Source: G963677485 sp942492855
GTDB lineage: Bacteria > Armatimonadota > HRBIN16
NCBI GenBank assembly: GCA_942492855.1
Contig: OW818647.1
Span: 3,596,001-3,660,000 of the forward strand
Length of the DNA stretch: 64,000 nt
Direction: 5' to 3'
The translations under genes and the position numbers were made by a program. A model generated the notes under the pieces. It did no database searches and was not told where the DNA came from. It saw only the letters and a list, made by a program, of their open reading frames with translations. This document shows, piece after piece, positions 1 through 8,633 of the stretch. How positions within the stretch are numbered: position 1 is the stretch's first letter; each line of letters starts with the position of its first letter.

Positions 1-936
1 GACATCGTCAAGCGCTATTTCGGCAAGGTGATCCCGTCGGCGGACAACAAGTTTTCAGCATTGAATACGGCCGTATGGTCGGGCGGTTCCTTCGTGTATG
101 TTCCGCCAGGTAAGAATGTGGAGATCCCTCTGCAGGCCTACTTCCGGATCAACACCGAGAACATGGGACAGTTTGAGCGCACGCTGATTATTGCGGACGA
201 AGGCTCTCGCGTACACTACGTGGAGGGCTGCACCGCACCGATCTATAGCTCCGACTCGCTTCATGGTGCCGTGGTTGAGCTGGTGGCGCACAAGAGCGCG
301 CATGTCCGCTACACCACCATCCAAAACTGGAGCAAGAACGTCTATAACCTCGTGACCAAGCGGGCTGTGGCGCATGAAGATGCGGTGATTGAGTGGGTGG
401 ATGGTAACATGGGCAGCAAACTGACCATGAAGTATCCAGCCGTCTACCTGATGGGCCGAGGAGCGCGCGGAGACATGTTGAGCATCGCCTTTGCCGGCCG
501 TGACCAGCACCAGGACACAGGTGCCAAGATGGTGCATCTGGCACCAGATACCAGCAGCACCATCGTCAGCAAGTCGATCAGCAAGGACGGCGGTCGGGCC
601 GGCTACCGCGGACTGGTTCAGGTCAACCCGGGATGCACCGGAGTGAAAGCGAACGTGCGCTGCGATGCGTTGATACTGGACGACCAGTCCCGCAGCGACA
701 CCTATCCCACGATGAACATCCGTGAGAGCGGCGTGCGCGTGGAACATGAGGCCACCGTGAGCAAAGTCGGCGATGAGCAGTTGTTCTACCTGATGAGTAG
801 GGGACTGACCGAGCAAGAAGCCGTCACCACCATCATCAACGGCTTCTTCGAGCCGTTTGCACGGGAACTTCCGCTGGAATACGCGGTGGAGCTAAACCGG
901 CTGATCGCGCTGGAGATGGAGGGCTCGGTAGGGTAA
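1..936 (+). CDS. sufB: SufB, Fe-S cluster scaffold subunit (5' end missing)
   Basis: SufB is the core scaffold of the SufBCD complex, on which cytosolic Fe-S clusters are assembled. The reading frame is open from base 1, so the gene starts outside the window and only about the last 311 residues are present. Visible family features are the N-terminal part of the beta-helix core, a GYRG motif around residue 204 of the visible part, and a C-terminal segment with LFYLMSRGLTEQEA, which closely matches the tail of SufD. The stop codon overlaps the ATG of the next gene by one base (TAATG), so translation is probably coupled to sufD. The sufC ATPase is not in the window and may lie upstream. The assignment is secure; only the start is unknown. 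Confidence 0.95.
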   Translation, partial: DIVKRYFGKVIPSADNKFSALNTAVWSGGSFVYVPPGKNVEIPLQAYFRINTENMGQFERTLIIADEGSRVHYVEGCTAPIYSSDSLHGAVVELVAHKSAHVRYTTIQNWSKNVYNLVTKRAVAHEDAVIEWVDGNMGSKLTMKYPAVYLMGRGARGDMLSIAFAGRDQHQDTGAKMVHLAPDTSSTIVSKSISKDGGRAGYRGLVQVNPGCTGVKANVRCDALILDDQSRSDTYPTMNIRESGVRVEHEATVSKVGDEQLFYLMSRGLTEQEAVTTIINGFFEPFARELPLEYAVELNRLIALEMEGSVG

Positions 937-2156
937 TGGACACAACACAACAAACTATTATGCAAAGTGCAGAGACTATAAGCCAGAGTTTGCGTGAGAA
1001 CGCCTGGATGACCGAACAGCGGGCCCAGCAAGCGGAGCTGTTCAGCAGCCTGCCTCAACCCACGCGCAGCGACGAGGGCTGGCGGCGTGCCGATATCAGC
1101 GACCTCAACCTGAACGCCTTGGCAGAGCAGCCCAATGAGTTTGAGGCCAGCTTTGGCGACGAGTGCAATACCGCACGTGATCGCGGCGTGTTTCTGGGCA
1201 GCGTAGCCACAGCGGTGGGTCATCACCCGGAGATGATGCGCGGGCTGTTTGCGCAGATTCAAGATGACGAGGTATTCCTGAAACTCACCAGCATGGCGCG
1301 GGCGCTGTATGGCAAGGGCAGTGCGGTGGTGGTGCCCGAAGGGTATGACGCACCCACACCAATCCGTATGCTCAGCCATCAGGCTGGGGCCGTCGGGTTC
1401 ACTCGCAACCTGGTGGTGCTTCAGCCGCACAGCCGTATATTGGTGGTAGACGACCAGAACAGCCCTGACGGTGTGGACGCCTTTCATTCCGGTGTCACCG
1501 ATCTGTTCGTGGGTGAAGGCGCGGAGCTGGTGTATGTGCAGTTCCAACGCTGGGGCCACGGCATGAGGGCTTTCCAGCATCAGCGGGCCGTGCTAGCCAA
1601 AGACGCCAGTCTGACCACCATCACGGTGGCCCTGGGCGGCAAGCAGCACAAAGCGCAGGTAGAAAGCGCGCTGGCCGCACCAGGTTCCAGCAGCAACATG
1701 CTCGGGCTGGTATTCGGCAACCAGAAGCAGCAGTTTGACATCCGCACTGTGCAGCGGCATATCTCTGCCGACACCAACAGTGACCTGCTGTTCAAGAGCG
1801 CCCTGGAGGACGAGGCCTACTCGGTCTACTCGGGCTTGATCCGCATCGACTTCGGTGCCCAGCGCACCAACGCCTACCAGAAGAACGAGAACCTGCTGCT
1901 GAACAGCAAGGCCCATGCGGAGGCACTGCCCGACCTGGAAATCCTTGCCGATGACGTAAAATGCTCGCACGGAGCCACGATATCGCCGGTAGACGATGAG
2001 ATGCTGTTCTATCTGGCCAGCCGAGGCATGGACAAGAAGTCGGCGGAGCGGTTGATCGTAGAGGGCTTCTTCCGACCGGTCATCGACCGGATCATCAGCG
2101 AAGAGATGCAGGACATCGTGACCAACGAGTTGAATTCCAAAATCCGACACCAATAA
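936..2156 (+). CDS. sufD: SufD, Fe-S cluster assembly subunit
   Basis: SufD pairs with SufB in the SufBC2D complex. The 406-residue protein has a helical N-terminus (residues about 1-100), a beta-helix core, and the typical C-terminal block: SRGMDKKSAERLIVEGFF follows CSHGATISPVDDEMLFYL around residues 340-370. The CSHGAT motif with its conserved Cys and His is characteristic of SufD. Length is close to the family norm. It starts at the ATG that overlaps the sufB stop and is followed 18 bases later by the Rieske gene. The order sufB-sufD-Rieske-sufS-sufU-sufT is a standard SUF operon layout in SufU-type bacteria. Nothing in the gene suggests decay. Confidence 0.95.
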   Translation: MDTTQQTIMQSAETISQSLRENAWMTEQRAQQAELFSSLPQPTRSDEGWRRADISDLNLNALAEQPNEFEASFGDECNTARDRGVFLGSVATAVGHHPEMMRGLFAQIQDDEVFLKLTSMARALYGKGSAVVVPEGYDAPTPIRMLSHQAGAVGFTRNLVVLQPHSRILVVDDQNSPDGVDAFHSGVTDLFVGEGAELVYVQFQRWGHGMRAFQHQRAVLAKDASLTTITVALGGKQHKAQVESALAAPGSSSNMLGLVFGNQKQQFDIRTVQRHISADTNSDLLFKSALEDEAYSVYSGLIRIDFGAQRTNAYQKNENLLLNSKAHAEALPDLEILADDVKCSHGATISPVDDEMLFYLASRGMDKKSAERLIVEGFFRPVIDRIISEEMQDIVTNELNSKIRHQ

Positions 2157-2174
2157 TCATCAAGGATCAAACAC

Positions 2175-2483
2175 ATGAAATATCTATTGCAGGCATCAAA
2201 CGACATAGAGAAAGGCTCCACAAAGGTGTTCGTGGTGGCTGGTCGGCGCATACTTCTGGCACATACCAAAGAGGGCGAATACTACGCCGTAGACGATCTG
2301 TGCTCACATGATGGCGCCGCGCTGGATACCGGCGAGCTCTACGGTTATGAGGTGGAGTGCCCTCGCCATGGTGCCTGCTTTGATATTCGCAGTGGAAAAG
2401 CGCTGACCCTGCCGGCCACAGATGACATCACCAGCTACCCTGTGACGGTGGATGATGCCGGAATCAGCGTGGAGATCAACTGA
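2175..2483 (+). CDS. Rieske-type [2Fe-2S] ferredoxin in the suf operon
   Basis: A 102-residue single-domain Rieske ferredoxin. The two ligand pairs are visible as C43-S-H45 and C62-P-R-H65, the classic CxH...CxxH arrangement that binds a [2Fe-2S] cluster through two Cys and two His. There is no signal peptide, so it should be cytosolic. Related proteins serve as electron carriers for dioxygenases, but inside suf operons a role in supplying electrons for cluster assembly, or in sensing cluster status, is more likely; that is inference from context. It lies 18 bases after sufD and 3 bases before the sufS start, so it is almost certainly co-transcribed. Confidence 0.9.
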   Translation: MKYLLQASNDIEKGSTKVFVVAGRRILLAHTKEGEYYAVDDLCSHDGAALDTGELYGYEVECPRHGACFDIRSGKALTLPATDDITSYPVTVDDAGISVEIN

Positions 2484-2486
2484 CCA

Positions 2487-3725
2487 ATGAGTTGTGACTG
2501 GGCGAAAATCAGGTCGGACTTTCAAATACTCAACCGCGAGTTCTACGGCAAGCGGCTGGTCTACCTCGACTCGGCGGCGACCTCCCAAAAGCCGCGCCAG
2601 GTGATCGAGGCGTTGACCAGCTACTACAACAACAGCAACGCGAATGTGCACCGCTCTCTATACTCCCTGGCCGCGGAGGCCACGGAGTTATACGAAGGCG
2701 CACGGCTGAAGCTCAGCCAATTTCTGAACGCACCGTCGGTAGAGGGCGTGGTGTTTGTGAGGAACACCACCGAGGCAATTAACCTGGTGGCCAGAAGCTG
2801 GAGTGAGGCGAACCTGAAGCCCGGCGACTTGATTGTGCTGACGGAGATGGACCATCACAGCAACATCGTGCCCTGGCAACTCGCAGCCAAACGACACGGA
2901 GCAACATTGCATTACGTGCCGTTCGGTGATGACGGTCTGCTGGACCTTGATAACTACCGTGCGGCACTGGCCAGAGGGCCGAAACTAGTGGCCTTCACGC
3001 ACGTCAGCAACGCGCTGGGCACCATCAACCCGGTGCAGCAGATGACCGAGTGGGCCCATCAGGCCGGCGCGACCGTGCTGGTGGACGGCGCGCAGTCGGC
3101 ACCACACATGCCAGTGGACATCAAGGCCATTGGCTGCGACTTCTACGCCATCAGCGGGCACAAAATGCTCGGTCCGATGGGCATCGGAGCACTCATCGCC
3201 AAGCCGGAACAGCTTAAAAAGATGCCTCCCTTCCTGGGTGGCGGCAGCATGATCAACCGCGTGGAGCCGGAATACAGCACCTGGGCGGAGATACCCAACA
3301 AGTTTGAGGCCGGCACGCCCAACTGCGCCGACGTGGTGGCGCTGGGAGCGGCCATCGACTACCTTCAGAGGATCGGCATGGAGCAGGTTCAGCAGCACTC
3401 GCAGAAACTGGCTCAGCTCGCCATGGAGATGCTTCTGGCGGAGGGTGACATCGATCTGTTCGGCCCCGGTCTTGGTGTGGACAGAGGCGGGCTGATCAGC
3501 TTTAACTTCAAGCATGTGCATCCGCACGATGTGAGTCAGCTTCTGGACAGCGAGGCGGTGGCCGTGAGGGCAGGGCACCACTGCTGCCAGTTGGCCATGC
3601 GCAAGCTGGATGTGGCCGCCACGGTGCGCGCTAGCTTCTATATTTATAACAATGAAGAGGATATCCAAGCTCTTCAGCACAGCCTGCAAGCAGTCAGAAA
3701 GGTATTTGGCACCTACAATGGATGA
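2487..3725 (+). CDS. sufS: SufS-type cysteine desulfurase
   Basis: This PLP enzyme removes sulfur from L-cysteine as a persulfide for Fe-S assembly. The 412-residue protein begins with the usual SufS N-terminus (IRSDFQIL...VYLDSAATSQKP). It has the PLP-binding lysine in SGHKMLGPMG (K about 226) and the catalytic cysteine in RAGHHCCQ (C about 366), which marks the group II (SufS/CsdA) branch. Length is normal. The start follows the Rieske stop by 3 bases. The 3' end overlaps the sufU start by 8 bases. SufS with SufU as sulfur acceptor is the arrangement known from Firmicutes and several other phyla that lack SufE. Confidence 0.96.
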   Translation: MSCDWAKIRSDFQILNREFYGKRLVYLDSAATSQKPRQVIEALTSYYNNSNANVHRSLYSLAAEATELYEGARLKLSQFLNAPSVEGVVFVRNTTEAINLVARSWSEANLKPGDLIVLTEMDHHSNIVPWQLAAKRHGATLHYVPFGDDGLLDLDNYRAALARGPKLVAFTHVSNALGTINPVQQMTEWAHQAGATVLVDGAQSAPHMPVDIKAIGCDFYAISGHKMLGPMGIGALIAKPEQLKKMPPFLGGGSMINRVEPEYSTWAEIPNKFEAGTPNCADVVALGAAIDYLQRIGMEQVQQHSQKLAQLAMEMLLAEGDIDLFGPGLGVDRGGLISFNFKHVHPHDVSQLLDSEAVAVRAGHHCCQLAMRKLDVAATVRASFYIYNNEEDIQALQHSLQAVRKVFGTYNG

Positions 3726-4146
3726 AGGACTTTATCGAGAGATCATTCTCGATCACTATCAAAACCCGCGCCACAAGGGCTGTTGCAACACGGCCAACTG
3801 CAAAGCGCATGGTCATAACCCGCTCTGCGGCGATGACATCACCATCACGGCGCATCTGGAAGCAGGTAAGGTGAAGTGCCTCTGCTTTGATGGCAAGGGC
3901 TGTTCAATAAGTCAGAGCTCCGCCAGCATGATGACCGAAGCGGTGATCGGGCTGTCTATTGAAGACGCCAAGCATGAGATTAAGAAAATCAAGGCGATGT
4001 TCAAAGGCGAGGCGCATGAGGCCATTGATGAGGACAGCGACTTAGCCACCCTGGAGGGCGTGAAGCAGTTCCCTGTGCGCATTAAGTGCGCGCTGCTGCC
4101 TTGGACCACACTCGAAGAAGCATTGGAGGAACCCAGTGAAGCTTGA
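3718..4146 (+). CDS. sufU: SufU-like sulfur acceptor protein
   Basis: SufU accepts persulfide sulfur from SufS. From the ATG at 3718 (MDEGLYREIILDHYQNPRHKG) the protein has 142 residues. Three conserved cysteines are present in NPLCGDD, GKGCSIS and RIKCALLPW, with the aspartate next to the first; in SufU these four residues form a zinc site involved in sulfur transfer. A longer in-frame reading begins at 3610 inside sufS, but the ATG at 3718 gives the standard SufU N-terminus. The gene overlaps sufS by 8 bases and the next gene by 11, which implies translational coupling. Confidence 0.94.
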   Translation: MDEGLYREIILDHYQNPRHKGCCNTANCKAHGHNPLCGDDITITAHLEAGKVKCLCFDGKGCSISQSSASMMTEAVIGLSIEDAKHEIKKIKAMFKGEAHEAIDEDSDLATLEGVKQFPVRIKCALLPWTTLEEALEEPSEA

Positions 4147-4453
4147 TGAACAGCAACTAGAAATCTGCCGCGAAACACTGAAGAACGTGGTCGACCCTGA
4201 GCTGGCGATCGACATCGTGAACTTGGGCCTGGTCTACGGTGTGGACAGTGACGAGGACGGCAACGTGCTGGTGACTATGACTTTGACCAGCCCTGGATGC
4301 CCGCTGGCACCTGAGATCGAAGCCGATGTGCGTATGTACCTGAAGGAGCTGCCCTTCGTCACCGATGCCATGGTGAACTGGACCTGGAGCCCGCGCTGGG
4401 ATCCTGAGACGATGGCCTCGGAAGACGCCCGCCTGGATTTGGGCCTCTGGTAG
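4136..4453 (+). CDS. SufT / MIP18-family (DUF59) Fe-S assembly factor
   Basis: A 105-residue protein of the MIP18/DUF59 family, whose bacterial members (SufT-like) help mature or deliver Fe-S clusters. Diagnostic segments are VVDPELAIDIVNLGLVY near the N-terminus and MTLTSPGCPL around residues 48-57, with the family's conserved Cys in TSPGCP. It starts with GTG at 4136 inside the sufU 3' end (11-base overlap). An N-terminal ATG-like alternative is not available in the right place. It is the last gene of the operon; a GC-rich hairpin follows directly. Confidence 0.9.
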   Translation: MKLDEQQLEICRETLKNVVDPELAIDIVNLGLVYGVDSDEDGNVLVTMTLTSPGCPLAPEIEADVRMYLKELPFVTDAMVNWTWSPRWDPETMASEDARLDLGLW

Positions 4454-4454
4454 T

Positions 4455-4474
4455 CGCCGCGCGTTCGTGCGGCG
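4455..4474 (+). terminator. Hairpin at the end of the suf operon
   Basis: CGCCGC (4455-4460) pairs with GCGGCG (4469-4474) around a small loop, immediately after the last suf stop codon. There is no T-tract, so it could be a Rho-assisted terminator or an RNA-stabilising hairpin. Confidence 0.5.
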
Positions 4475-4524
4475 TCGGGTGGCAGGATTGAGGCAGATGC
4501 GGTAAAATATTGCGGGACACATCG

Positions 4525-4601
4525 CGGGGTGTAGCTCAGCTTGGTAGAGCGCTTGCTTTGGGAGCAAGATGTCGCAGGTTCGAATCCTGTCACCCCGACC
4601 A
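4525..4601 (+). tRNA. tRNA-Pro (anticodon UGG)
   Basis: A full cloverleaf is readable. The 7-bp acceptor stem pairs CGGGGTG with CACCCCG. The D arm is in the GTAGCTCAGCTTGGTAGAGC region, the anticodon stem CTTGC/GCAAG holds the loop TTTGGGA (anticodon TGG), and the T arm contains GGTTCGAATCC. Discriminator A and the CCA end are encoded. The C1:G72 start fits tRNA-Pro. A TAAAAT sequence at 4503-4508 is a plausible -10 box, though no good -35 is spaced from it. Confidence 0.95.
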
Positions 4602-4909
4602 CCTTCGTTTATCATGGCCTGATTTGAGCACTAAAACCGCTTCAATGTGAAAGCCGACTGCCAGACGTTTTCTGCGCCGTATTTATCGTATAAAGCAAGT
4701 AGCCCACAACAGGGTAGTCATGACCTCTTGCTACATACAAGCAAGATGCTATCAGTGATACCGCCTCGGTGCCAGATAGACACATAGCGATACAGATATA
4801 CTGGCTATGGTCTCTCTACCTCCACAATGCTACAGTTGAATGTTTCACGGGTTTCGTGTATACAGTGGTTAGGGACATAATATCCTTAAAAACACAAGGT
4901 GGTATTCTT
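4602..4909. other. Intergenic, nothing clear
   Basis: About 300 bases between tRNA-Pro and the small hypothetical gene. I see no tRNA, no convincing terminator and no conserved coding frame. An in-frame upstream extension of the next gene exists from 4769 but lacks a ribosome-binding site. Confidence 0.4.
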
Positions 4910-5194
4910 ATGCCGTATCGAGTTAAAATCACACCGCATCCCGACAGTATTCCGATTGAGCCTGATGTACACCAGAATTTCCTGATTATCATGCCTATCG
5001 TATTAGAATCATATGCTGAAGCGAGACTGTTGCTAGTATGGTTCAGTAACGACATTAAACGACGCGGTGATCTATCGTTTTACATAAAGTGTAATAAAGA
5101 AATAATGGCACCAAAAGTGGAAATCGAAGAAGTACACGAGAAAGTGAATTGTAAATTACCGGATGACTGGAACAGGATACTAACAAGGTACTAG
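4910..5194 (+). CDS. Small hypothetical protein
   Basis: A 94-residue protein beginning MPYRVKITPHPDSIPIEP. I do not recognise it. The ATG at 4910 is chosen because AAGGTGG lies about 7 bases upstream; the longer frame from 4769 has no such site. The sequence has no signal peptide or membrane segment and looks like a small soluble alpha/beta protein (LIIMPIVLESYAEARLLLVWF forms a possible helix). It stands alone in an AT-rich accessory stretch, so it may be an orphan gene. Coding status rests on the ribosome-binding site and frame length only. Confidence 0.5.
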   Translation: MPYRVKITPHPDSIPIEPDVHQNFLIIMPIVLESYAEARLLLVWFSNDIKRRGDLSFYIKCNKEIMAPKVEIEEVHEKVNCKLPDDWNRILTRY

Positions 5195-6107
5195 ATGGAT
5201 CCCAGCCGTCATAAACCCTGAAATCTGTATCATGCACGCATTATTCACGCAACAGAAATCTGCGAAATCCGTAGTCGTTTTGTAGTCAATCTGTCACCAT
5301 CGAAACCCTGAAATCTGGACCCCTTTTGTTCTACTTTTGTACTGGTTTGATGGTTGCCCATGCCGTCATTTATGCCGATTTTGATATACAGACGTGATAC
5401 GGTTGTGTACTGATATCTGCCAATTTCGGTACAGGTTTGGTATAGAATTGATATACTCCAGCCGGTGGCATTATGGAGCCTTCCACACCTGCTTACCATC
5501 ACCGGTCACTTGGGCTGTGATTTAAGGGTAACCACTTTAATTAAATACTGCCAAATAGAACATAATAATTATGCCAACATGAAATATGCTACTTTGTGTA
5601 TATACTGAGTAAATAAAACGTTCCGTGTGTCTTAAATCGTGTGTTGACAACACTTCACAAAACTGCTATTTATAACCATATCAACATACTAGCCACTGGG
5701 TAATTGAAACGCATGGGCCATACTTGGCAATTCTTGCATATTTGCCCGCCTCTATATCCGTGCAGGGTAAGGGCATCACTGGCACCCGTCGGACGCCTCC
5801 AGCACGAAAGCACGCTGTGAATTGTAGTGCAATGTGAGCACCTCGCCCGGAAGTTTGAAAAAATACTTCAACGCCTGGACCGATATAAAATATAAAATTT
5901 TCTGCATCTTTATGAGTTGTTCGCGTGCTACTATAGGTATATGTACCAATACAATACCTAATTACGTATTATTACAATCTCATTAGATACAGGAAGTCTA
6001 TAAAGAAACCATGAATACAGGAAGTTAGAGTTAAATACTTGGTTACTGTATCCGCACGCGTAAGGCGGTGGAGGCTAGCTGTAATATGCTGTTTTTTGTG
6101 CCTGCAA
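5195..6107. other. AT-rich intergenic region with a gene relic
   Basis: About 900 bases without an intact gene. It contains the relic described at 5470-5520, two copies of AACCCTGAAATCTG (near 5217 and 5303), and two copies of ATACAGGAAGT (near 5988 and 6015). A TTGACA at 5644 has TATTTA about 17 bases downstream and could be a promoter. The region looks like decayed accessory DNA. Confidence 0.5.
5470..5520 (-). pseudogene. Relic 3' end of a DEAGK-family gene
   Basis: On the minus strand this stretch reads ITAQVTGDGKQVWKAP followed by a stop. It matches the last residues of the gene at 7278-7634 (ISGDGKPVWKAP) at both DNA and protein level. Upstream of it the frame is closed by a TAA, so only about 16 codons survive. 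It is a decayed or partly duplicated copy of that family. Confidence 0.6.
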
Positions 6108-7181
6108 TTACATTTTTAGAACATTTCGTTTGGCACCGCTCAGGTCAACACCGCTCATGTTGGCACCAGTTAGGTTGGCACCAGTTAGGTCAGATTTACT
6201 TAAATTGGCATCGGTCAGGTTGGCACCGCACAGGTTCGCACCAGTTAGGTTGGCACCAGTTAGGTCAGATTTACTTAAATTGGCATCGGTCAGGTTGGCA
6301 CCGCATAAGTCGGATGCTTCCAAATAGGTACCTGTCAGGTTGGCACCGCTGAGGTCAGCACGTAGCAGATTGGCACCGCCCATGTTGGCATTGGTTAGGT
6401 CGGCTCTGCTTAGATCGGAACCCCACAGATTGGTTTGATATATTGATGCATCTGTAAGGTCAGCACCTGTCAATTTGGCAAAACTCAGGTTGGCACCGCT
6501 GAGGTCAGCACGTAGCAGATTGGCACCGCCCAGGTTGGCATTGTTCATGTTGGCTTCTCTCAGGCTAGCACCTGTCATGTTGGTCCATCTCATGATAGCC
6601 CAGCACAAATTCGTACGGCTCATGTTGGCACCGCTCAGGTTGGCCCCGCTGAAGTTCGCCCATTCCAGCCCTGCCCTGCCCAGGTTGGCACCATGCAGAT
6701 CGGCACCATGCAGACTAGCACCGCGCAGAACGGCGCCATACGGATGGGCATGCTCCAAGTTAGCACCGCATAAGTCGGCATTATTGAGATTGGCATCAGT
6801 CAGGTCAGCATCGCTCAGGTTGGCACCACGTAGATTCGCGCCATATAGAGTGGACCCGGTTAGATCGGCTCCGTGCAAATCAGCATCACGCAGATTGACT
6901 AGACGCATATCTGTCTTTTTTAAGTTAGCACCGCTGAGGTTGGCACCATGCAGGTTTATACCTATAAGCACATGATTAAACATTCGGACACCATGCAGGT
7001 CAGCACCCTCTAGGTTGGCATTCTCCAGTTTTTGTTTATTAACTATAACTGATATTTTTAGAGATAAGTAGTTTCCTGAGCTTATAATAGAGCCAGATTT
7101 GTCTTTGATGGTTATCTTCTGTGCAATAATCCATACAACATAACATGCGAGTGCTATATATAAATAAACAACCAAATTCAT
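6108..7181 (-). CDS. Membrane-anchored pentapeptide-repeat protein
   Basis: The protein has about 357 residues. One N-terminal membrane segment (NLVVYLYIALACYVVWIIA, residues about 2-20) is followed by a short linker and then more than 50 A(D/N)LXX pentapeptides from residue about 50 to the end. Pentapeptide repeats fold as a right-handed quadrilateral beta-helix. The start is taken at ATG 7181; a TTG at 7190 three codons upstream is an alternative. A perfect 68-bp repeat (6163-6230 and 6238-6305, period 75 bp) near the 3' end shows recent expansion by five pentapeptides. The function is unknown: such proteins range from gyrase protectors to scaffolds. Confidence 0.85.
   Translation of the reverse strand: MNLVVYLYIALACYVVWIIAQKITIKDKSGSIISSGNYLSLKISVIVNKQKLENANLEGADLHGVRMFNHVLIGINLHGANLSGANLKKTDMRLVNLRDADLHGADLTGSTLYGANLRGANLSDADLTDANLNNADLCGANLEHAHPYGAVLRGASLHGADLHGANLGRAGLEWANFSGANLSGANMSRTNLCWAIMRWTNMTGASLREANMNNANLGGANLLRADLSGANLSFAKLTGADLTDASIYQTNLWGSDLSRADLTNANMGGANLLRADLSGANLTGTYLEASDLCGANLTDANLSKSDLTGANLTGANLCGANLTDANLSKSDLTGANLTGANMSGVDLSGAKRNVLKM
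6163..6305 (-). repeat. Two perfect 68-bp tandem copies inside the pentapeptide gene
   Basis: Bases 6163-6230 and 6238-6305 are identical. The 75-bp period equals 25 codons or five pentapeptides, so the duplication keeps the frame and the beta-helix register. It indicates recent slippage or unequal crossing-over. Confidence 0.9.
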
Positions 7182-7277
7182 ACCTATCAATCCGATACCC
7201 TAACCTCTCTGTAGACGCCTTGGTTTTCGTTTCCTGATTGTATCATACCTATTAAACAGCTGTTAGGGTGCATCACC

Positions 7278-7634
7278 TCATGGAGCCTTCCACACAGGCT
7301 TACCATCACCGCTTATCAGCTCTATAGCCGGTGTATCATCCTTCACGCCAAACTGTAGCCGCTGGTTCCCTTTGCTATCACCAAACCACATACCAGGCGT
7401 GCCCTCAATCAAGCCCACACCGCCGCGCGCCTTGCCTGCGATATCCAGGAATGCCATACCTGGTTCATCCCGCACCGTTCCGAATATCAAACACTGCTTA
7501 CCGGTGGAGTTGTTCAGTGCAAGGGTTGCCGCTTCATTTCTTGCACAAAAAAAAGATCCAGTGACCGCGCCGCTATTGCTCACAATCTCAAGCCTGTTCG
7601 TCTTGATGGTCGGTATAGTCGGTTCAATAGCCAT
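7278..7634 (-). CDS. DEAGK-family repeat protein, probably frameshifted at its N-terminus
   Basis: The open frame gives 118 residues made of short beta-repeats ending ISGDGKPVWKAP, the same ending motif as its neighbour (WKAP). From the annotated ATG at 7634 it lacks any signal or anchor. However, the same frame upstream reads AVAVIGAVSGYLGALM, which matches the membrane anchor of the neighbour (MISMASGYVGGLM). It is reached from an ATG at 7707 (MNERARMIY) only through a one-base shift near 7680. So either the gene is a frameshifted copy of about 140 codons or the sequence has an indel there. The family is unknown to me. It may be exported and anchored. Confidence 0.6.
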   Translation of the reverse strand: MAIEPTIPTIKTNRLEIVSNSGAVTGSFFCARNEAATLALNNSTGKQCLIFGTVRDEPGMAFLDIAGKARGGVGLIEGTPGMWFGDSKGNQRLQFGVKDDTPAIELISGDGKPVWKAP

Positions 7635-7750
7635 CAGTGCTCCCAGGTAACCCGATACAGCACCTATGACAGCGACAGCGGTAAATCATCCTTGCACGTT
7701 CATTCATAGCGTGTGTGAGCCTCCAGTGTGGCTGATGGGATGCTAGACCT

Positions 7751-8476
7751 TTAAGGTGTGGGGGCTTTCCATATCGTCTTGCCTGCTTCGTCGGACATGT
7801 TAATGAAAGGCCCAATAAGTGTAGGCATCACACCTAACATCAGGCGGCCTGTGCTCCCGTCCGTCATTATAAAATTAGGCCCATCCTTATCTGCGCCGAA
7901 CGCCCCACATAGCTTACCTGTTTCGTCATATAGTGCAAGGGCAGGTCCGTCTTTACCCGCACTGAACTCCCCGCGTGGTTTACCTGCTTCATCAACTAAT
8001 GTCAGCAAAGGCCCATCGTTATATGCACGGAACAACCCGCGTGTTTTCCCGGCCTCATCAGCCAGTGCAAGCATAGGCCCGTCTTTGGTTACGCCAAACT
8101 GCCCACGTGGCTTACCTGCTTCATCGAAGAGTGATAATCTAGGCCCCTTCTCGCTCACGTTTAGCTGCCCGCGACTCTTCTCTGCTTTATCAAGTAGTGC
8201 AATGAAAGGCCCGTTTCCATCTACACCGAACAACCCGCGTGTTTTTCCGGCCTCATCATATAATGTAAGCGCAGGCCCGTTTTTGTCCGCAATGAATTTT
8301 CCGCACACCTTGCCTGCATCATCTACCAGTATAAAGCTCTTGGCTCTCACCTCTGCAGCAATGGCAGGTTTTACAACAGCCTCCGCCGGTTTGTTTGACT
8401 GGCTCATTAACCCTCCCACGTAGCCGGAAGCCATGGATATCATCACGATTACCGGTAGCCTCAGTTTGTCTGTCAT
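7751..8476 (-). CDS. Membrane-anchored DEAGK-RG repeat protein
   Basis: A 241-residue protein with an N-terminal membrane anchor (LPVIVMISMASGYVGGLM) and then about eight repeats of roughly 22 residues. The repeat consensus is (F)xxDxxGPxLxLxDEAGKxRGxF, probably one beta-hairpin each. The C-terminus is DEAGKTIWKAPTP. The start at 8476 (MTDKLRL) is preferred because AAGGAAGG lies 8 bases upstream; a longer start at 8500 has no such site. No enzyme motif is visible. Similar repeats occur in uncharacterised proteins of environmental bacteria; a surface or periplasmic beta-solenoid-like structural role is a guess. It lies in tandem with the frameshifted paralogue at 7278. Confidence 0.8.
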   Translation of the reverse strand: MTDKLRLPVIVMISMASGYVGGLMSQSNKPAEAVVKPAIAAEVRAKSFILVDDAGKVCGKFIADKNGPALTLYDEAGKTRGLFGVDGNGPFIALLDKAEKSRGQLNVSEKGPRLSLFDEAGKPRGQFGVTKDGPMLALADEAGKTRGLFRAYNDGPLLTLVDEAGKPRGEFSAGKDGPALALYDETGKLCGAFGADKDGPNFIMTDGSTGRLMLGVMPTLIGPFINMSDEAGKTIWKAPTP

Positions 8477-8633
8477 GTCTAATGCCTTCCTTGGGTTCAT
8501 GTGATGCAGATTTGTGCTACAGCGTTACCGTTCACTGTCAGCTTTCCGATTTCCTTCTTTTGTCTTGGTAATGGACTTGGATTTCAGGCCACGGACGATT
8601 AGCTTGACTACAAGCCAGCCTACCGGCCGGTTG

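Noticed and set aside
55..816. Long minus-strand frame opposite sufB
   Set aside because: It is antisense to a clear SufB and its protein has no family-like composition; the same holds for the other frames opposite the suf genes.
4157..4615. Minus-strand frame containing RIRTCDILLPKQALYQAE
   Set aside because: This peptide is the antisense translation of tRNA-Pro, a well-known annotation artefact.
6068..6975. Plus-strand frames rich in LAPLR-like repeats
   Set aside because: They are the complementary reading of the pentapeptide-repeat gene.
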